NCBI GenBank assembly: GCA_033297075.1
Contig: MU858072.1
Coordinates: 246,021-310,020, forward strand
Source: Rhypophila decipiens
Lineage: Eukaryota > Ascomycota > Sordariomycetes > Sordariales > Naviculisporaceae
Length of the DNA: 64,000 bases
Reading direction: 5' to 3'
Shown: one piece after another, positions 1 to 13,624 of the stretch
How positions within the stretch are numbered: position 1 is the stretch's first letter
Layout: each line of letters opens with the position of its first letter
Position numbers and translations under genes: made by a program
The notes under the pieces: generated by a model
The model's database searches: none
What the model was told of the DNA's origin: nothing
What the model saw: only the letters and a program-made list of their open reading frames with translations

Positions 1-3000
1 GTATGTAGGACGACAGATAGCAACAGATCATGGACAATGAACAGGCACAAGCAATGGATCATGCCCACCCGTTGGGATGCTTCTGGTTTCAGAATGTCGA
101 TCCCCTGAGAACAACCGTGGGTGAAGCCAACACGGAAGGCCGGTACATGCGAGGTATTCTGCATGTTGGTAGGGTCCGTGATGGATGGCGTTCGTACCAC
201 AAGGTCAGGAACCTTGGATATCCCAGAAGGCACGCCGGTTGGAAAAGCAGCTGCTATCTACACTGACCGACAGTCTTCCGGAGCATGTATTCCTGGAAGA
301 GGTGGTTTACACTGAGCAAGTCATGTGCTTGATGCCTCTTGTCCTACATCACCGTCAAGAGGCAAAGTCGAGTCATTAACTCGTCCTCGTGGTGATGTGG
401 TCTTGCCCGAGTATTCCAGTCTTCATGTTCTAGATTGGCGTCCCGGAGCAGCTGGATGTGACCCCAACGAAGAGAGTCAGCGACCCAAGGATCACTGCCG
501 AAAAGAGATCATGGGTGATCATGACAGGCACTCTTCTGGCCTGAGTCAGTCCTGGCTGACATCTGCCATCACCTGAGAAAGGCAACACTGTGGATGGGAT
601 ATCGCCGTATCGGACACGCATCGGATAGAGGCGGCCGTTATCAGTTGCGCAGGCTGTCTCCACATCAACCACGGAAAGATGTCATGTTTCAGATTCCTGG
701 CTGCTCTTTCCTCGCTGCCCCTTGCATGTTCAGAACGAAGAAGCTGCGGCTGCATGGTACTTCCTTCCCCGTACCTTGCCTGGGTTGCCTTCCTCCTGTT
801 GACCGCAGCCGAAGGTTGTAAGAGTGCACGGTCCCATTCTACACTTGCATCGTACCTGCTTTAGTGTTCTGCAGCCAACAATTGCTTGCACCTGCACTAT
901 GCACGTCCCCATCACAGGTGCACCTGCCTCTGGTATGATATCCACAACACCAACCGCAAGTGCGATGATGAACGAGATCGAAGCGGTCATGTGGCGAGGA
1001 AGCCTCTGACGCCTCCCATCTCGGGGGTTTATTCTTACCTCATATTTTCATTACACGATTCCGCCCGTCGAGAGCACTGTCCTCCTCTCTCCTCAGCCTT
1101 CGCCGCTCCCCAAGTCTGGCTCAGTCAATCGAAGCATCTAATCCCATCCAATTCGTAACCTGTATCGGTGGTGAAGTTGACCGCTCACCTTGGTCATCCG
1201 CACACTTCTACACGTACATATCCCGTCGTCTGGGTATATCCAACCCCGCGGCACGGGTGACCAACGACGCTGGACACTGGCAGCAGTGAACAGAGCCTCT
1301 GCCGCACGGATACAGTTCGTGCTTCCTCTCTTCCCATGATCGCTTGAGCGCCCGACTTTAGCAGCCGAGCCGTGGTCCATGCTCAGGACTCGCCTCGGCC
1401 GCTTCCAAGTCTAGCCCGGCTTTGACGGCCGGCGGGCGAGATCGGGATGCCAAATCAAGATGCAAGAATACGAACAATGCATACTATTTCGGTGGCTGGA
1501 GAGAAACATTCAATCTCCAACATTGTCGAACCCCCTTGGCGACGATGGGGTACCGGGAGATTGACGAGAGACGTTGACCGCCGGCGATGGATTCCCAATC
1601 CGACCATCACGGTCCATGCCAAGAAACACGTCCTAGCAACAGTGCAACCATCTCCTATCTTTCTGGCCTGGTTTTGCTAGAGTGGTCTTTCGGTCCAGCT
1701 ACGGGAGCGATGGTTTGGTGGGGTTTGGCACCTTTCTGCGAGTTCTGGAAGACGATGTGACGGAGTCCATGGGCCAAGTTTCAAGATGAGCTTTCCCCCC
1801 TGACCCGATCACCCCCTGAGCTAGGGGCCCCTTACCCCACCATTTGCCTATGTATTTACCCCTTTTTTCTTTCCCAATTGCCTAGCGGCGCTTGTTTCGA
1901 AATTCGACGTCTCCTCAGGCTGAATGCTTGTTGCAACTCGGCATTCCTCCGCCATCGTGATGCTCAGAACCACCGAGAGCAACACCGGGTTCCCACCCTG
2001 GTTGATGACTTGATCCTCCTTGGTCTCGCGGAGGACGGACTCGGCTCAATCGGGAGAGCTTCGAAAGCTATGGCATTACTCCGTATGGCGTAGCCATCCA
2101 TACCAATGCCGTTCCTGAGGACAAGCTCTAGTCAGCTCCGAGCTCTGGGTCGCTTGTTTCGTCTTTCTGCCCTCTTCAGGGTCCCCTTTTTCATGCGCAC
2201 ACCGCTCGGGAATACCGGTGCCAATAGGAGGAAAGATCTGATTGTGCAAACAATGGACAAAGGGCACCCTGTCACCAAGCTTCCCTTTCCCCACTGGTCT
2301 GGGTAGCTCGATAAGCTACGAGGTCGTGATCGGGACTAGGGCTCAAAAAGAGTTGCTGAAACAAGCGGCTCCTGCCACAGACCCTCGCTCGCAATCACCA
2401 TCACAGCCTCTTTTTGCTTTCCCCTTTCCCTTTTTGCCATCTTGTTTCAGCATCTTTCTTGGCACATGTGCGGTCGGTCTAGGTATCTGTCGTGCAGCTA
2501 GCCATCTACACCACTGCTGACCCCTTTCAGACGAACCAGCATCACCAGAGGGCGGCGTACGGGACGGGATATTTCCCAATTATCAGAGTGAAAGATCGGG
2601 TAGGCGAGAAGGACGGGAAAACGAAAGAGAGAGTCTGAACACACTCCCCATGGTGAACGTAATCATCAACTTCATCTTCCGAGGTGCGAATAGGCATCTT
2701 TACCTCCTTGCTCAATGGATAACCACTACATCTGCCAACCCAACGGAGCAACTCTCAAAGACCCCTTGCAAGGGCAGTCAGTGTTGGTCATGCAAACAAG
2801 CAAGACCTTTGCTTCGACTTTTCACTCCTGGTACATACTCCACAGTCTGTTCACAAAGTTGTAACCCGAATGTGCCGAATAGAAGAACATGGAGGGATAT
2901 CAACATTCTGAAAAAAGAAAGATTTGCACAGGGCTAAGCTGGCGGTGTCACAGGAGAATTTACCGCTGGGAAATGTGACCTCGAGTAGAGATGCCTTTTT

Positions 3001-6000
3001 TTCCCTTCTTGGATGCATGATTTCTATGTGTAGCCAGCTCAGAAGGCGAGTCGATGATCTGCCTCTGGGGTTTGAAACTTGGCCATTCCGCTCGTCCTCC
3101 GCACCGGCCATGCCATGGCCGCAAGGTCAAAAGACCCACGAGCAGAGGAGCTTCAAGAGCCAAGAGGCCCAGATTAGGCTTTTACCTGGCGGATACACTA
3201 GGATTCCAGAAACTGGCTGTTTCCATCACATCACCATCCTGGCTAGTGTAGATAGGTGGCAGTGTTGTGTCCCGTATGGAGTCAACGGTGGACTTATTTC
3301 ACGGTCAAGGGTTGATAGCTTCTACACGAGGCTTGCTAGGTTGTTATCCACCTCTTGTTTCAAGTGTTTGCCATCCAGCCATCGGCAGCCGCCGCCCTGG
3401 ACCTCACGGAGGTATTTACCGCACACTACCATAACATGTGTAGATCACAAACTGCCGGCCCGCCTGGTGTTGAGTTGAAGGATGAGCGGACAGAGAAGAC
3501 AGCTAAACACTTTTGGTCATTACAGCATGCACTTGATAGTAGTCACTTATACGCGGAACGCACCAACCAACTTGCGCCTCGGGGTCATTATAACTCGGCA
3601 TAAGTTGGTAGCTTGTAGGTGGTTGTTGGTATGTTGGACCTTTCAATATCACGTGGGCCGGTTGGTCGGTATAATTACCGTAGTGTACCAAATGGGGCGA
3701 GTATTATGGCCAACCATACGCGTATCACATACCAGACCCAGCGAGCATATCATCATTATCATTCTTCGACATAGTAGTTACATGTAATGGGACTCACTCA
3801 CCGGCTGACGGGCCTGAGAAGAAATGTCCATTTAGTGTATATTGAGTAAATGATGATAATAACAGACTACCAGATGCCCAACTGCGGGCTACGCACACCA
3901 AGACCCGACGATCAGCTAGCTCATCAATTCAACGTCCACTGTGTAGTGTATGTACAGTTAGTCCGAGATCTCGAAATGCATGAACCCCCATCGTTAGATC
4001 AACCGCCTCGCCGGAGAATTGATCGCCTGTTTCGCCAACCCCGCAAAGTCCATCACAGCATGAATCATGATCGTTGGGTGTTGGCGTTGGCAGCACGTTG
4101 TGGCGGCGGCAAACGCCACATGATTTGATTCGATCATATTGCCCCGGGTTCAAACGCTTCCAATCTTTAGGCATTGTCGTTTATGGGGATTTTACTGTCC
4201 TTTGTTGAAGATTTGCGGGTTGTCATGGGCATAAGCTTAGGTTTGTTGAGGTGATCGCGAGGCCTGAAATCATCGGCCACCAGCACCACACACATGAACA
4301 CTGCAGCGCATGTGGCTGCCCGTTTAACCCGCCCGCAACGTTGTTTCTATTTCTGGCTACATATCTGAAGAAACAAACGGGTATGTACATACGTACATAC
4401 GGGAAGACGACATGCTTAACACACCTGACCGGGGCAATTTAAGCTCCGTAGCTGAGAGGACAACCGTACGCGCAGGACTGGATCTGAGTTAACCGCTGCT
4501 ACGGGTTCGCGCGGGCCCGGTTCGTGCCGGCCCTGTGATGACTTGCGGGCCGTTTTCAAGGGCTTCTTATTACCTAGGTTTGCAGCATCGCTTGCTTCTC
4601 TGGTCTTGCTAAAGAAAGTTGCAAGTTGAAGATGCTCGTACAGCCGGGGCTTTTATTCGCCGTAGCTGTCATACTGGAGTGTAAAGCTACGAATTGTGTA
4701 TTGCTATTCGTAGGTATTCCGCACTTGTCTTGACAATCTTGAACTGACTACTAGCCTGCTGCTTCTTCTCATGATCAGCTAATATACATGATATCTCCAT
4801 ATCAGGCAGAGCAAAACGCCGTCTTGATCTCCATGTGCATGCTTCTACCAAATGCCATTCATGGTCCGTTGAATCCAGACAAAAACTTTCCCCTCTCGCA
4901 GCGGAAACCTCTGCTAACTTTACAGCCCCAGAGCCACCCAACCAATAAGATGTAACCCTCCCCTCGCAACCAACCAAAATCGAGCCTCGCTGTCCTACAA
5001 AAGCCTTTGACCAATCACAGCCCCAAAGTCCCTTCAGGTGCTCTTCTTCGTAGCGCCTTGTTCAACAGAGACACGCGCGGTACAACCCGTTTCCAGCCGT
5101 CAGTCCAGGACCAACCCAACAACAAGTGCGAGCTGGATAGCGACAGCGTTCATTCTCGGGTTCTTATTTTCTCCAGCTGGGCGCTTGGGTAATGATTGGG
5201 CGGCAGCGACTCTTATGGTGGTGACACTTGTGGTCTTTCTTTTCGCCTTGGTTGACTTACGTACTCATCCCTACCTAGCCCAGGGGAGTGTAATTAAGGT
5301 TTTTGGGCAACTGTGAAGATCATTGATGTTGAAGGAGAGATGCAAAAATAGCACGCACATCTCGGCAAGCGGGAAGGCTAGCCTGGCGGGCGGGAGCTAA
5401 TGTACAGAATCATGTCTTTCACAGTCTCATTCTGCCGTTTTTTTATTGATGGCCCTTTTGAAACATGGGCTTGTCGACGTTCTTATCGATCCTTTCTGTC
5501 CGTTGAATTGGTGGGGGTTTCGTAGAGCTTGATCACGATTCATAGTGCACATCGACAGCGACAAGTCCCCCGTGGTGGTGGGGTTCAGTACTGTACCTGA
5601 GCAGCAAACTGCACAACATCGACAGTCGGCAACTTCATTTTCGATTTTCCTGATAGGTGCTTTGCCCATCTGTGGTTTCACGACGTCGCCGGCCGTCTCG
5701 CATACACAGTGAGCATGATAATGCTGCTATGAAATGGCCGAGTTAAACTTCCCGTCTGGCCATGCTGTGGTGACCCCACCACCGCCGCCTCCCTACCTCA
5801 CCGCGTACCTGCCTGGGTGTGTTCCGGAAAGGGTGTGCCGGCCCGATCGGTCTCTGTGTGTACTTGTCACCGCCGACCGACTGGCTTTGTCAACCTGTTC
5901 TGGAGACCGAACAAACAACAACCTGGGTTCCTAGAGGGTTTACCGGGCCTTTCTACGGTCCGTGGATAACCTTAAAACACGGGCCCGTGATACCTCGCAT

Positions 6001-9000
6001 CCTGCGGGGACTTTCCGACCTGTAGGCTGTAGTAGCAAGATGATCGACCCGACCTGGCCTGGCCTGGCCGTCAACCGACGGGATGGATTGTCTTCCTTCA
6101 CCCCTACGTAGTGAAGGGAATAGAAAGGAAAAATGTATCAAAACAAAGAATCTCAAACTTCCCCGCCGCTTGCATCACCCGGTTCTCTGGGTTGGTCTGG
6201 TGCTGGATGCTGGGATGTGACGTCATGTGATCTGTAGCTCTTCTTACAACTGCCCAGTGTAGAACCGGACAGATAGTCCTCCGCACCTTTGAGTATGTAC
6301 GGAGGAGTAAAAGGAAACAAAAAAGAAGAGACGCAAAGTGACGAAATCTGCACATCCAAGGCGTCGTCCCGTTGTCCATCATGCATGCATGCATGGCATT
6401 TTGTCAAACAAAATACCTACTGCAATTCGTCTCTTCTGATCTTTGTTGTGGGTGTTGAATCCGTCCTGATGTGATGTGATCCATCCCGTGTGTGTGCCTG
6501 GCCCCCTACAGTTGAGATAAGCTCAAGGTTGTCAGTTGTTTTAGCTTTCTCCCCCCTAGCCATATCCCATCCCACCGGGAAAGAATATGAAACTTACTCC
6601 TTTACCGACCGATCGTACAAGGGTTCATCATCTGTCAAAAGAAAAAAGGCATGCAGCAGAAAGGCAAAAGATGGGAAGAAACAAGAAGGATCTCCCTCCC
6701 AGAGGCTCTTTTGTTTTCTCTGTGTCTATGTGGGGGCGGCGAGCCCTTCCCATCGAGTCTCATATCATGAAACGAAACATCGAAACCAAACATTTTGCCA
6801 AAGAACAGACGGGCGGACGGATTAAACAAACACCCCCCAACAAGTTTACTGGTTCGGGCAGCAGGGTTGGGTGTGTTTTATCGTGATCCTGTCCCCAAAA
6901 AATCCGATCTCGATGTTTTGTTTCTACACAAAGAAAAAAAGAGGATTCATATTGAGAAACATTTGCCAAGATACCTTGCCCACTTACTTACTGTTTAACA
7001 AACAAAAATGCACCAAACCAGACCAGACCAGGAGGCGGCGCTGTTACTAGCTTCTGTTGCTCAGAACCTGTGTGTCTGTGTGCACCTGTCTACGTTTCGC
7101 CGCGATTCACCTCGGATCAACATGGTTACACAGGCTGATTTACCTAAGCTGGGCACAGTACAGTAGATAGATAGATTCTTTGATGGGATGAACACCCTAG
7201 TCGCTGACCGACATACGCCGTAGTGAACCTGATATCTCGAGCTTCAGAAATCGGCAAGTGTCCGAACTCAGGACAGGATAGGTCCTTTTGTCAAGAGCTG
7301 CTGTTTCCAGAATATGCTGATTCCGGTTTACAGCTCTTGCCAAGACGACGAGAAGGAATTCGTAGTAATATGCGAGCCAGGGGGCGAATACTGATATCCT
7401 ATAGTTGGCCGAATCAGGGGTGAAATCGAGATTACTATGTATGCCAACATCAATGTTGTCTTTGCTCTTGGCGGACGTAAACAATCACCGTCCAGAGCCG
7501 ACAACTCCGGGTGTAGTAATAGGGTCGGGAGAAAGAAGAGAGAAACTAGTGACTCTCATCTCCGGCTGTGTGAGGAAGAATCCCGGCGTTAAGATGGACG
7601 ACCAGACTGCTTGCGTCACTTTGGTTAGAACATGTCCTGTACTCTTGTAGTCCGTATTTACACGTGTAAGTCATCATGATTGTCCGCATATCACGACCCC
7701 GGACTCATCCTATACTGCTCCCCAGATAGCTACCCAAGTATTGTACCTAGCTCGGCTCGCCTGCCAACCTGATAAACGACTGCAGCTTGGAATCGAGTTA
7801 TAGAAGGAGTCTTGCATGTGCTGAACTGCACTGCGGTTGGGTATCTGTCTTGCAGTCTTCTCGGGTGGGTTGGTTTTGGGGCCGTACCTGCAAACCAGCA
7901 GCAGCAGCGGGATCGTGGGAGGGTGTCTATAGAGGCCTTCCTGCCGCCGACCACATGTATGCTACCGAGTAGAAGCTTTACAGCGTTCTTAGCTAATCTG
8001 GCCTGCGGTCCAAGAGGATGCAGTGTGGTGTTGTAGCGGGCTCGTGAAACAATGTGTTGATCTCCCTACCGATGGGCGGGTTACCCTATTGTGTATCCGT
8101 CCCCCATGATGTTCCTTCCTGCTCGCCGACATGGGTGGGCGGGACGATCACGCAGTGCAGGGGAGCATGCGCAGGAGAGGATGCGCAGGAGAGGGGCAGA
8201 TGAAGGCGAGGCCAACAGAGATGGGAAAGGTCAAAGGTGCACACTCGGATCATGATCACTCGGCCGGCGTGCAAAGAAGAGGAGCCCCTCATCTCTAGGG
8301 TAGTCAAGTGGGGCGGGCTGTGCCCACTGCCCAGGCACCGTGGAAGGGTGGTGATGGAAGGTTCTGATACAACTAGTTTCGAGTTTCAAAATATGCTGGT
8401 CATGAAAATCAAGAGTCCAAGACAAGCATCCCCTACCTTTTTGTCCCGCCGCCTCTCCCGCTGCGTTTCTCCATCTCTCCTCGCTGCGGCGTCAGGCTGG
8501 TGTCTTCGGGAACCCAGGTCGTGATTGCCCCAAGGTCAATCGGCTTTTGACGGAACGGCGAGTGAACTCGATGGAATTGAGCCCACGTACTCGACTCATT
8601 GCGCCAGTCTGATATTTGCTTTCTGGCCGAGGCTTGACAGATCTCCTGGGCCAGGAACCGAGCCTGTGGTTGTAAAACAAACGCGAGCAGGGGTTGGCCG
8701 ATTGCGGGTGATGGTCATGATGCTGGTAGCAGCCAACAAACATGCAAAGATCACGGCACCAGATGTCGTTATCGCTGCCGACGGTGATAAGCACCTTTCG
8801 GTGCTTTCACAATGCCACTCGAAAAGGAAACCCACCGACTTCTGATGCCGATCATGTTGCTTGTGATGACGCTCACTGTGTTATTGGAAGCCCAATTTCC
8901 AGTCCATCATCTGCCCATCGCAGTGCCAATTCCTCGAGATATTTCAACTTTCGCCATGCTTGATGGTTGAGCATGTTCGAGTTCTTGCCGCCTGCCCACC

Positions 9001-12000
9001 AGTGCCGAGACTCGGCCACAAGTCATGATGAAGAAGCCATGTTCGTTGCAATGGTTGATGGCTGAGTCGATGCTGTGCTCGTGGAGGGATGTGATGAGAA
9101 AGGGAGGGTGAGCCAGAAGCAATGCCAGGGCGTGAATCCATCAAACCGAGCCGAATCACCTGCAGAGTGGGTTCTGCCAGCTGCTAAAAGCGGGCTCACG
9201 GTCATTTCTCGGCGAAGAATTCAAAGCTGGAAGATGGACAGCGGGTCCAGAAGCGGTCTAGCGCGAACAGAGGTGACATGGTTGGCGCTCACCAATTCGA
9301 GGACCCCCTCCTCAGAAACCCCAGTGCTATTTCTGAAGCATGTTTCAGAATTGACCAGGCGGGATTCAACCACCGTGGCTGGGGAAGTCGCCCCGCTTAC
9401 AAGGCAAGAAGAGACAGGGGGGATGACGAGTTAGGAGGTTGGATTTTCCACGAGATCCCGTTGTTCCCTAGCATTTGCGGCACAAGAATTTATGATCTTG
9501 ACGAACTGCAACGATAGGTGCATCTCGGGCTGGCTGGGCGGGTGTTGGTGGCCTAAAAGCGGCAATTGGGAGTTGATAGTGTTCATTTTAAGAATTTACG
9601 GTCATTTGCGATGGACTCCACTGTGAGGCTGGGATCTGGGCTTGCTTACCGAGATCCGGCCATCTGACCGATCTCTCTTATTCGCCTCTCTTTTGAGATC
9701 CGGATACCACTTTTGGTCTGGAAGAAGTGTCTATGGATTCTAGATCGGAGATGATCACGGCGAGGCCTACATATCCAGGAGAAAACGTCCAGGGAATGAC
9801 CTCGATCCAGATGGTTACGGGGAGTATGAGTAATGAATATGTAGTAACCCGCAAGGATCCTTGGTGAGGGTGATGGACTGCAAACTCAACATCCTCATTC
9901 ACTGTTCTTATCATCGTGTAGCGCTTCGGAAGATGACTCTTCTGTTGGATTCCTTGAGCCGAGAGGGAGCGACAACGGCTCCTTGGTTAAACCTTCGGGA
10001 TGCTGTTATTGCTGACTGCTGCCCTCGGGGGATGAAGGATGAAGGATGTCGCGCGATACCGCGATCTGAGCCATGGCAAAGAAGCGGATAGTGTTCAGGT
10101 TCTAGACGTTGTTGGTACCTCATCTTGAGCTCCAGGCCAAGTCGGCTTGGGTATGTAAACGTGTAGTTGACTAGTGTTACAACGCCAGCCAGACCGTTCC
10201 TACCTGGTAATTACCGTTATGCATAAACAACGGTCAGTTGTCCTCGCTTCGACCTTTTGCCTCCACTTGCAGGCCCATCTTATAAGTGCTCGGTCCACCA
10301 AGCATCATCTCGAGGACCCATCAAAGAATCCCACTTCTGCAGATGATTTCTGCGTACGAAATCCGTATTCTACTAGTATCATGATAGTGGTTGGTATCCG
10401 AGAGACAAGCGCTGAAGACTTTCGCGAATTCGGGGCACTTATAGTTGTCATACAAAGGCGAGAGACAGTCAACATTCGGTAACGGCTGGTGGGCGTGATT
10501 GGCCTCGATACGTGACTTGTACCACATATCACTCGCCTGTTTTGGACGCTGGAATGTCATGTCGTGCAAATAAAAAAGGAATTCTTATAATCCTGTTCTG
10601 TTCCCATTACCTGTGCAGGTTATGCCGCCATCTCGGCGAAACTTGCCCCAAAAGAAGATTCACTTAAGAATACATCAGCATGGTAAAATGAGGATGGGGA
10701 ACACACGTCTCTTTTCCCCTGGGCATTGCATCCATGGTAGCATCGACAGTTGGGGAACAACAGCCTGAGAAATACCATCAAGCTTTCCTACCAGTTCAGG
10801 ACGAAAAATAGCTAACCGGAGATTTTTCACGAGTCATCACAGTGGAGGCCATTTTTTTGCTATTTGTGGCCCAGTTCGTTCGGGTCTGGAAAGAAGAGGC
10901 CATCTCGGCTCTGTTGAGCCTCGCGCTTCGACAGCAGGCAAGGGTTGATGGCCAGTGCTTTGGCAACTGGTGCTACCGGATGAAGCCGATCGAGGGCCTA
11001 TCAGAGATCTCAGATCTCGCCAGACGGCGGGAGTGGGTGAAATGTTGAACAGCAAGCGAATGGCATAAATTGAAATACTGGTCTCTTTGGAACTGTCTGT
11101 GAACGTCATTGGAACTGGGACAGACAATTATATTTAGCGCCTCCATCTTTTGGAATAGAAAGAGAAGCGCTTCTCTTCAACAGCCTCTCCTCAACCTTCT
11201 GTGCCCATATGTACTCTAACTGTGGCTGACGGGATCCTATCGACTTACAGCGGCACCTGTACGGCTACACCTTACTCATAGATTCGGTGCTGACCATGGC
11301 ACTCAACCCGAGATTGCCGTTGTGCCAAAAATATGTTCGAGGCCGTCATGCTCGGTCTGTTGGATATTGCAACAAGAGGCACGTATTCATTCTAATCTCA
11401 ATCCATCTCACTCAACGACTCAGCGCAACCGGCGAACCGCAGAACAATAAAGGCTCGAATAATGTGCCACTCAGTTGTCGATATCATGACTTTACCAACC
11501 TGTCGAGCAGCCACGGCGAACAACCAGCAGCAGCAGGGTTGATGCCCGAGCTGGCGGGTCGCTGTTAATCCGTTCGGTGCATGATATTGTCATGAGCTTA
11601 AAACCACCCACGCCACAAACGTCTGCTCGTTCACGCGCAAAGGCAGTATTTCTGCCTCTTCTCATTTTCCATTTCTTTCGTTTTCCTGTCGGCATGTGGC
11701 TTGGCTTGAAGGTGATTGTGAGGCGAGAGACTTGTCGTATTCCCCATCCCTTGCCTCCGCCAAAAGGAAGGCAACCTTTGATGTCAACAAACAAACCACA
11801 CTGAATCCCACACAACTTGAGAACCAATATATCATAACCTAAACATCAACCATAGTAAGACTTTCTTTGACGACAGAGTCTTTGGAATCAACACATTTGA
11901 CTAGTTACTAGAAGCATTGAATAGCAATGAAAGAAGACCCCAACTTCCATTGTCATTAACGTAGTCATAGCGTCGCAGTGACCACCACGCTTCCCATAAA

Positions 12001-12240
12001 AGTGAATTGCGAATTGGGGACGTTGAGCCAGAGCACAAAGCGGGCAGCCAGGTCCGCTGGCGAACATGCTCATCCTGGTCCCGAACCCTGGCAGCTTGGT
12101 GCAGTGAGGTGGACCCAGTTTTCTTGGCCAGGGGGCAGCCTATCAAAAGTCGTCATTTCCACTGGCCTGATCTTTCCTGATTGACCACAACGCTGTCATG
12201 CTAGATCCACCCCCATCTTCGTAGTCGCCGCTTCTCAATC
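1..12240. other. Long gene-free region upstream of STE12
   Basis: No protein-coding gene can be supported here. All open frames are short and overlap one another on both strands, many begin at non-ATG codons, and none shows a recognisable domain or low-complexity protein signature. Base composition is close to that of the coding regions, so this is not simply an AT-rich degraded transposon. Small structures seen are a 14-bp tandem duplication at 8167-8194, a GCAT tetranucleotide run near 6380-6396 and a TTACACGTGTAA palindrome at 7658-7669. The stretch could hold distal control DNA, non-coding transcripts or a gene of many tiny exons. None of these can be told from the sequence alone. Confidence 0.6.
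8167..8194. repeat. 14-bp perfect tandem duplication
   Basis: The unit ATGCGCAGGAGAGG occurs twice head to tail with no spacer (8167-8180 and 8181-8194). It is a small minisatellite seed in gene-free DNA and no function is suggested. Confidence 0.9.
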
Positions 12241-12246
12241 TGACTG

Positions 12247-12720
12247 GCCAAGAGATTGGACCCCCCCTCCCCCTGTCCTTTCGTTCGCTCTCTTTTTTCC
12301 CCTTCTTTCCCTGGGCTGGGCGTGTGCTGGCAAGTCGTCGTCGGTCTTTGCTCTTCTCCTCCTCTCTTTTCGCTCCCAGGTCCCCCGGTCGCCCCCCTAC
12401 TTGCCTACTGCAGTGACTTGCCATTGGCACTTGGGCCCGTACCACACCGCATGCTGCCAGCGAAAAAAAAAGACAGAGGGACCATCCACCCCAGTATTCC
12501 TACTAAAATCCATCGGTACCTTGAGTGAAAGAAAGTCATTAAACCCCCCCAGGCCCGCTCTTCTGCTTCTCCGCCGGCCCCTTCCTCTTGAGATCTTTTT
12601 TCAAGACTTCTCTTTTTCTTCCCTCCCTCTTTTTTCTCACCTCCCCCTTTCCCTGTTTGTGTCGCAGGAGGATATCCCAATCTTTACTTTTCTCAATCAG
12701 TGTCTTGTTTGGAAGTGAAC
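12247..12720 (+). promoter_or_regulatory. Pyrimidine-rich promoter/leader of STE12
   Basis: The plus strand is strongly C/T rich over about 470 bases, with many runs such as CCCCCCC, CTCTTTTTT and TTTTTTCTCACC. CT-rich tracts just upstream of transcription starts are typical of filamentous ascomycete promoters. The tract lies about 0.9-1.4 kb before the STE12 start codon, which suggests a long 5' leader with several upstream ATGs (for example at 12450). A long leader fits a translationally controlled regulator. The transcription start itself is not visible. Confidence 0.5.
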
Positions 12721-13624
12721 TGCACTGCACTGCGCACAAAAAAGACAGGACTCTCTTTTGCCAACACATTTTACATCTACAATTGGATCAATCATCCTGC
12801 CAGGACCCCCAGCACCCTAGAGGCAAATCATTCCGCGCCCCGGCCGCCCGCTGCTCTCCCCCCAAGTTTTTGGATAAGAGCTTCGGTCCTCCCACCCATC
12901 GGCACATCAGACATCTCGCGTCGCAGACCTCGCCCGTACCTGCACAACCCCTCGACCACCCAGCTCGTCGTCTGTGTGATAATCATTGATTCTTGGGGAT
13001 CCTGTTGATTGGTTTCGTTTCGTTCAAACAAAAAGATTTAATATCATTCATCCGTTGTTTCCTCGCCGTCCGTTGCTCTTATCGCCCAGGCCTGGCAAAG
13101 CGCACGGCAGCAGAGATTCACTCAAGACATCATCACTCCCGGCAATCCATACTCTCGACCCCAACGTCGCTCGGCGCATATCGCACTCAGCCTGCATTCC
13201 GCCCAGCCCGATTGCATTGTCGACGGCATCACGGCCAACGTTTGTGCCCCGCCACCCAAGCCAGCAACGCCGACGGGTCATCGCGATTAGCGGGTCTCTT
13301 GGTTTCCAATTCGCTCGAGGCAAATTGGTTGGAATTACTGCGCTGCATTTTCCCTATCTCGCGGGCTGGCCTCGGACAAAACATAAAACGCTCCACACAA
13401 GCAAACAACACCCGGCCACTAGACGGCTACTCCATTGAAGGCAGCGCCTCGAAATTCCTACAACTGGCGGCATCGTTGCAAAGCAACCGACGTCGCGACT
13501 CTTTTTTGTCTTTTATCTTATTTTTTTATCTTCATTAGTGTTTTTGCTTGGTCTTCTCGTCCAATCTGCTGCACCGGACGACCATTTTCCAAATACCGAC
13601 CGTTAGGCGTCGCCGCTGGTCATA

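Noticed and set aside
2924..3478. 184-codon plus-strand frame, the longest in the first 12 kb
   Set aside because: It does not open with a clear ATG in a good context, overlaps other frames on both strands and shows no domain or conserved motif. It is probably a chance frame.
4120..4180. B-box-like GGGTTCAAAC possibly marking a tRNA
   Set aside because: No A box or cloverleaf partner could be found at a suitable distance upstream.
5038..5316. Frame with two hydrophobic stretches that could be a small membrane protein
   Set aside because: It starts at a GTG, has no ATG before the hydrophobic part and no supporting splice or promoter context.
12986..13538. Overlapping 150- and 181-codon frames just before STE12
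   Set aside because: They lie in the probable STE12 leader, begin at non-ATG codons and have leader-like composition, not domain content.
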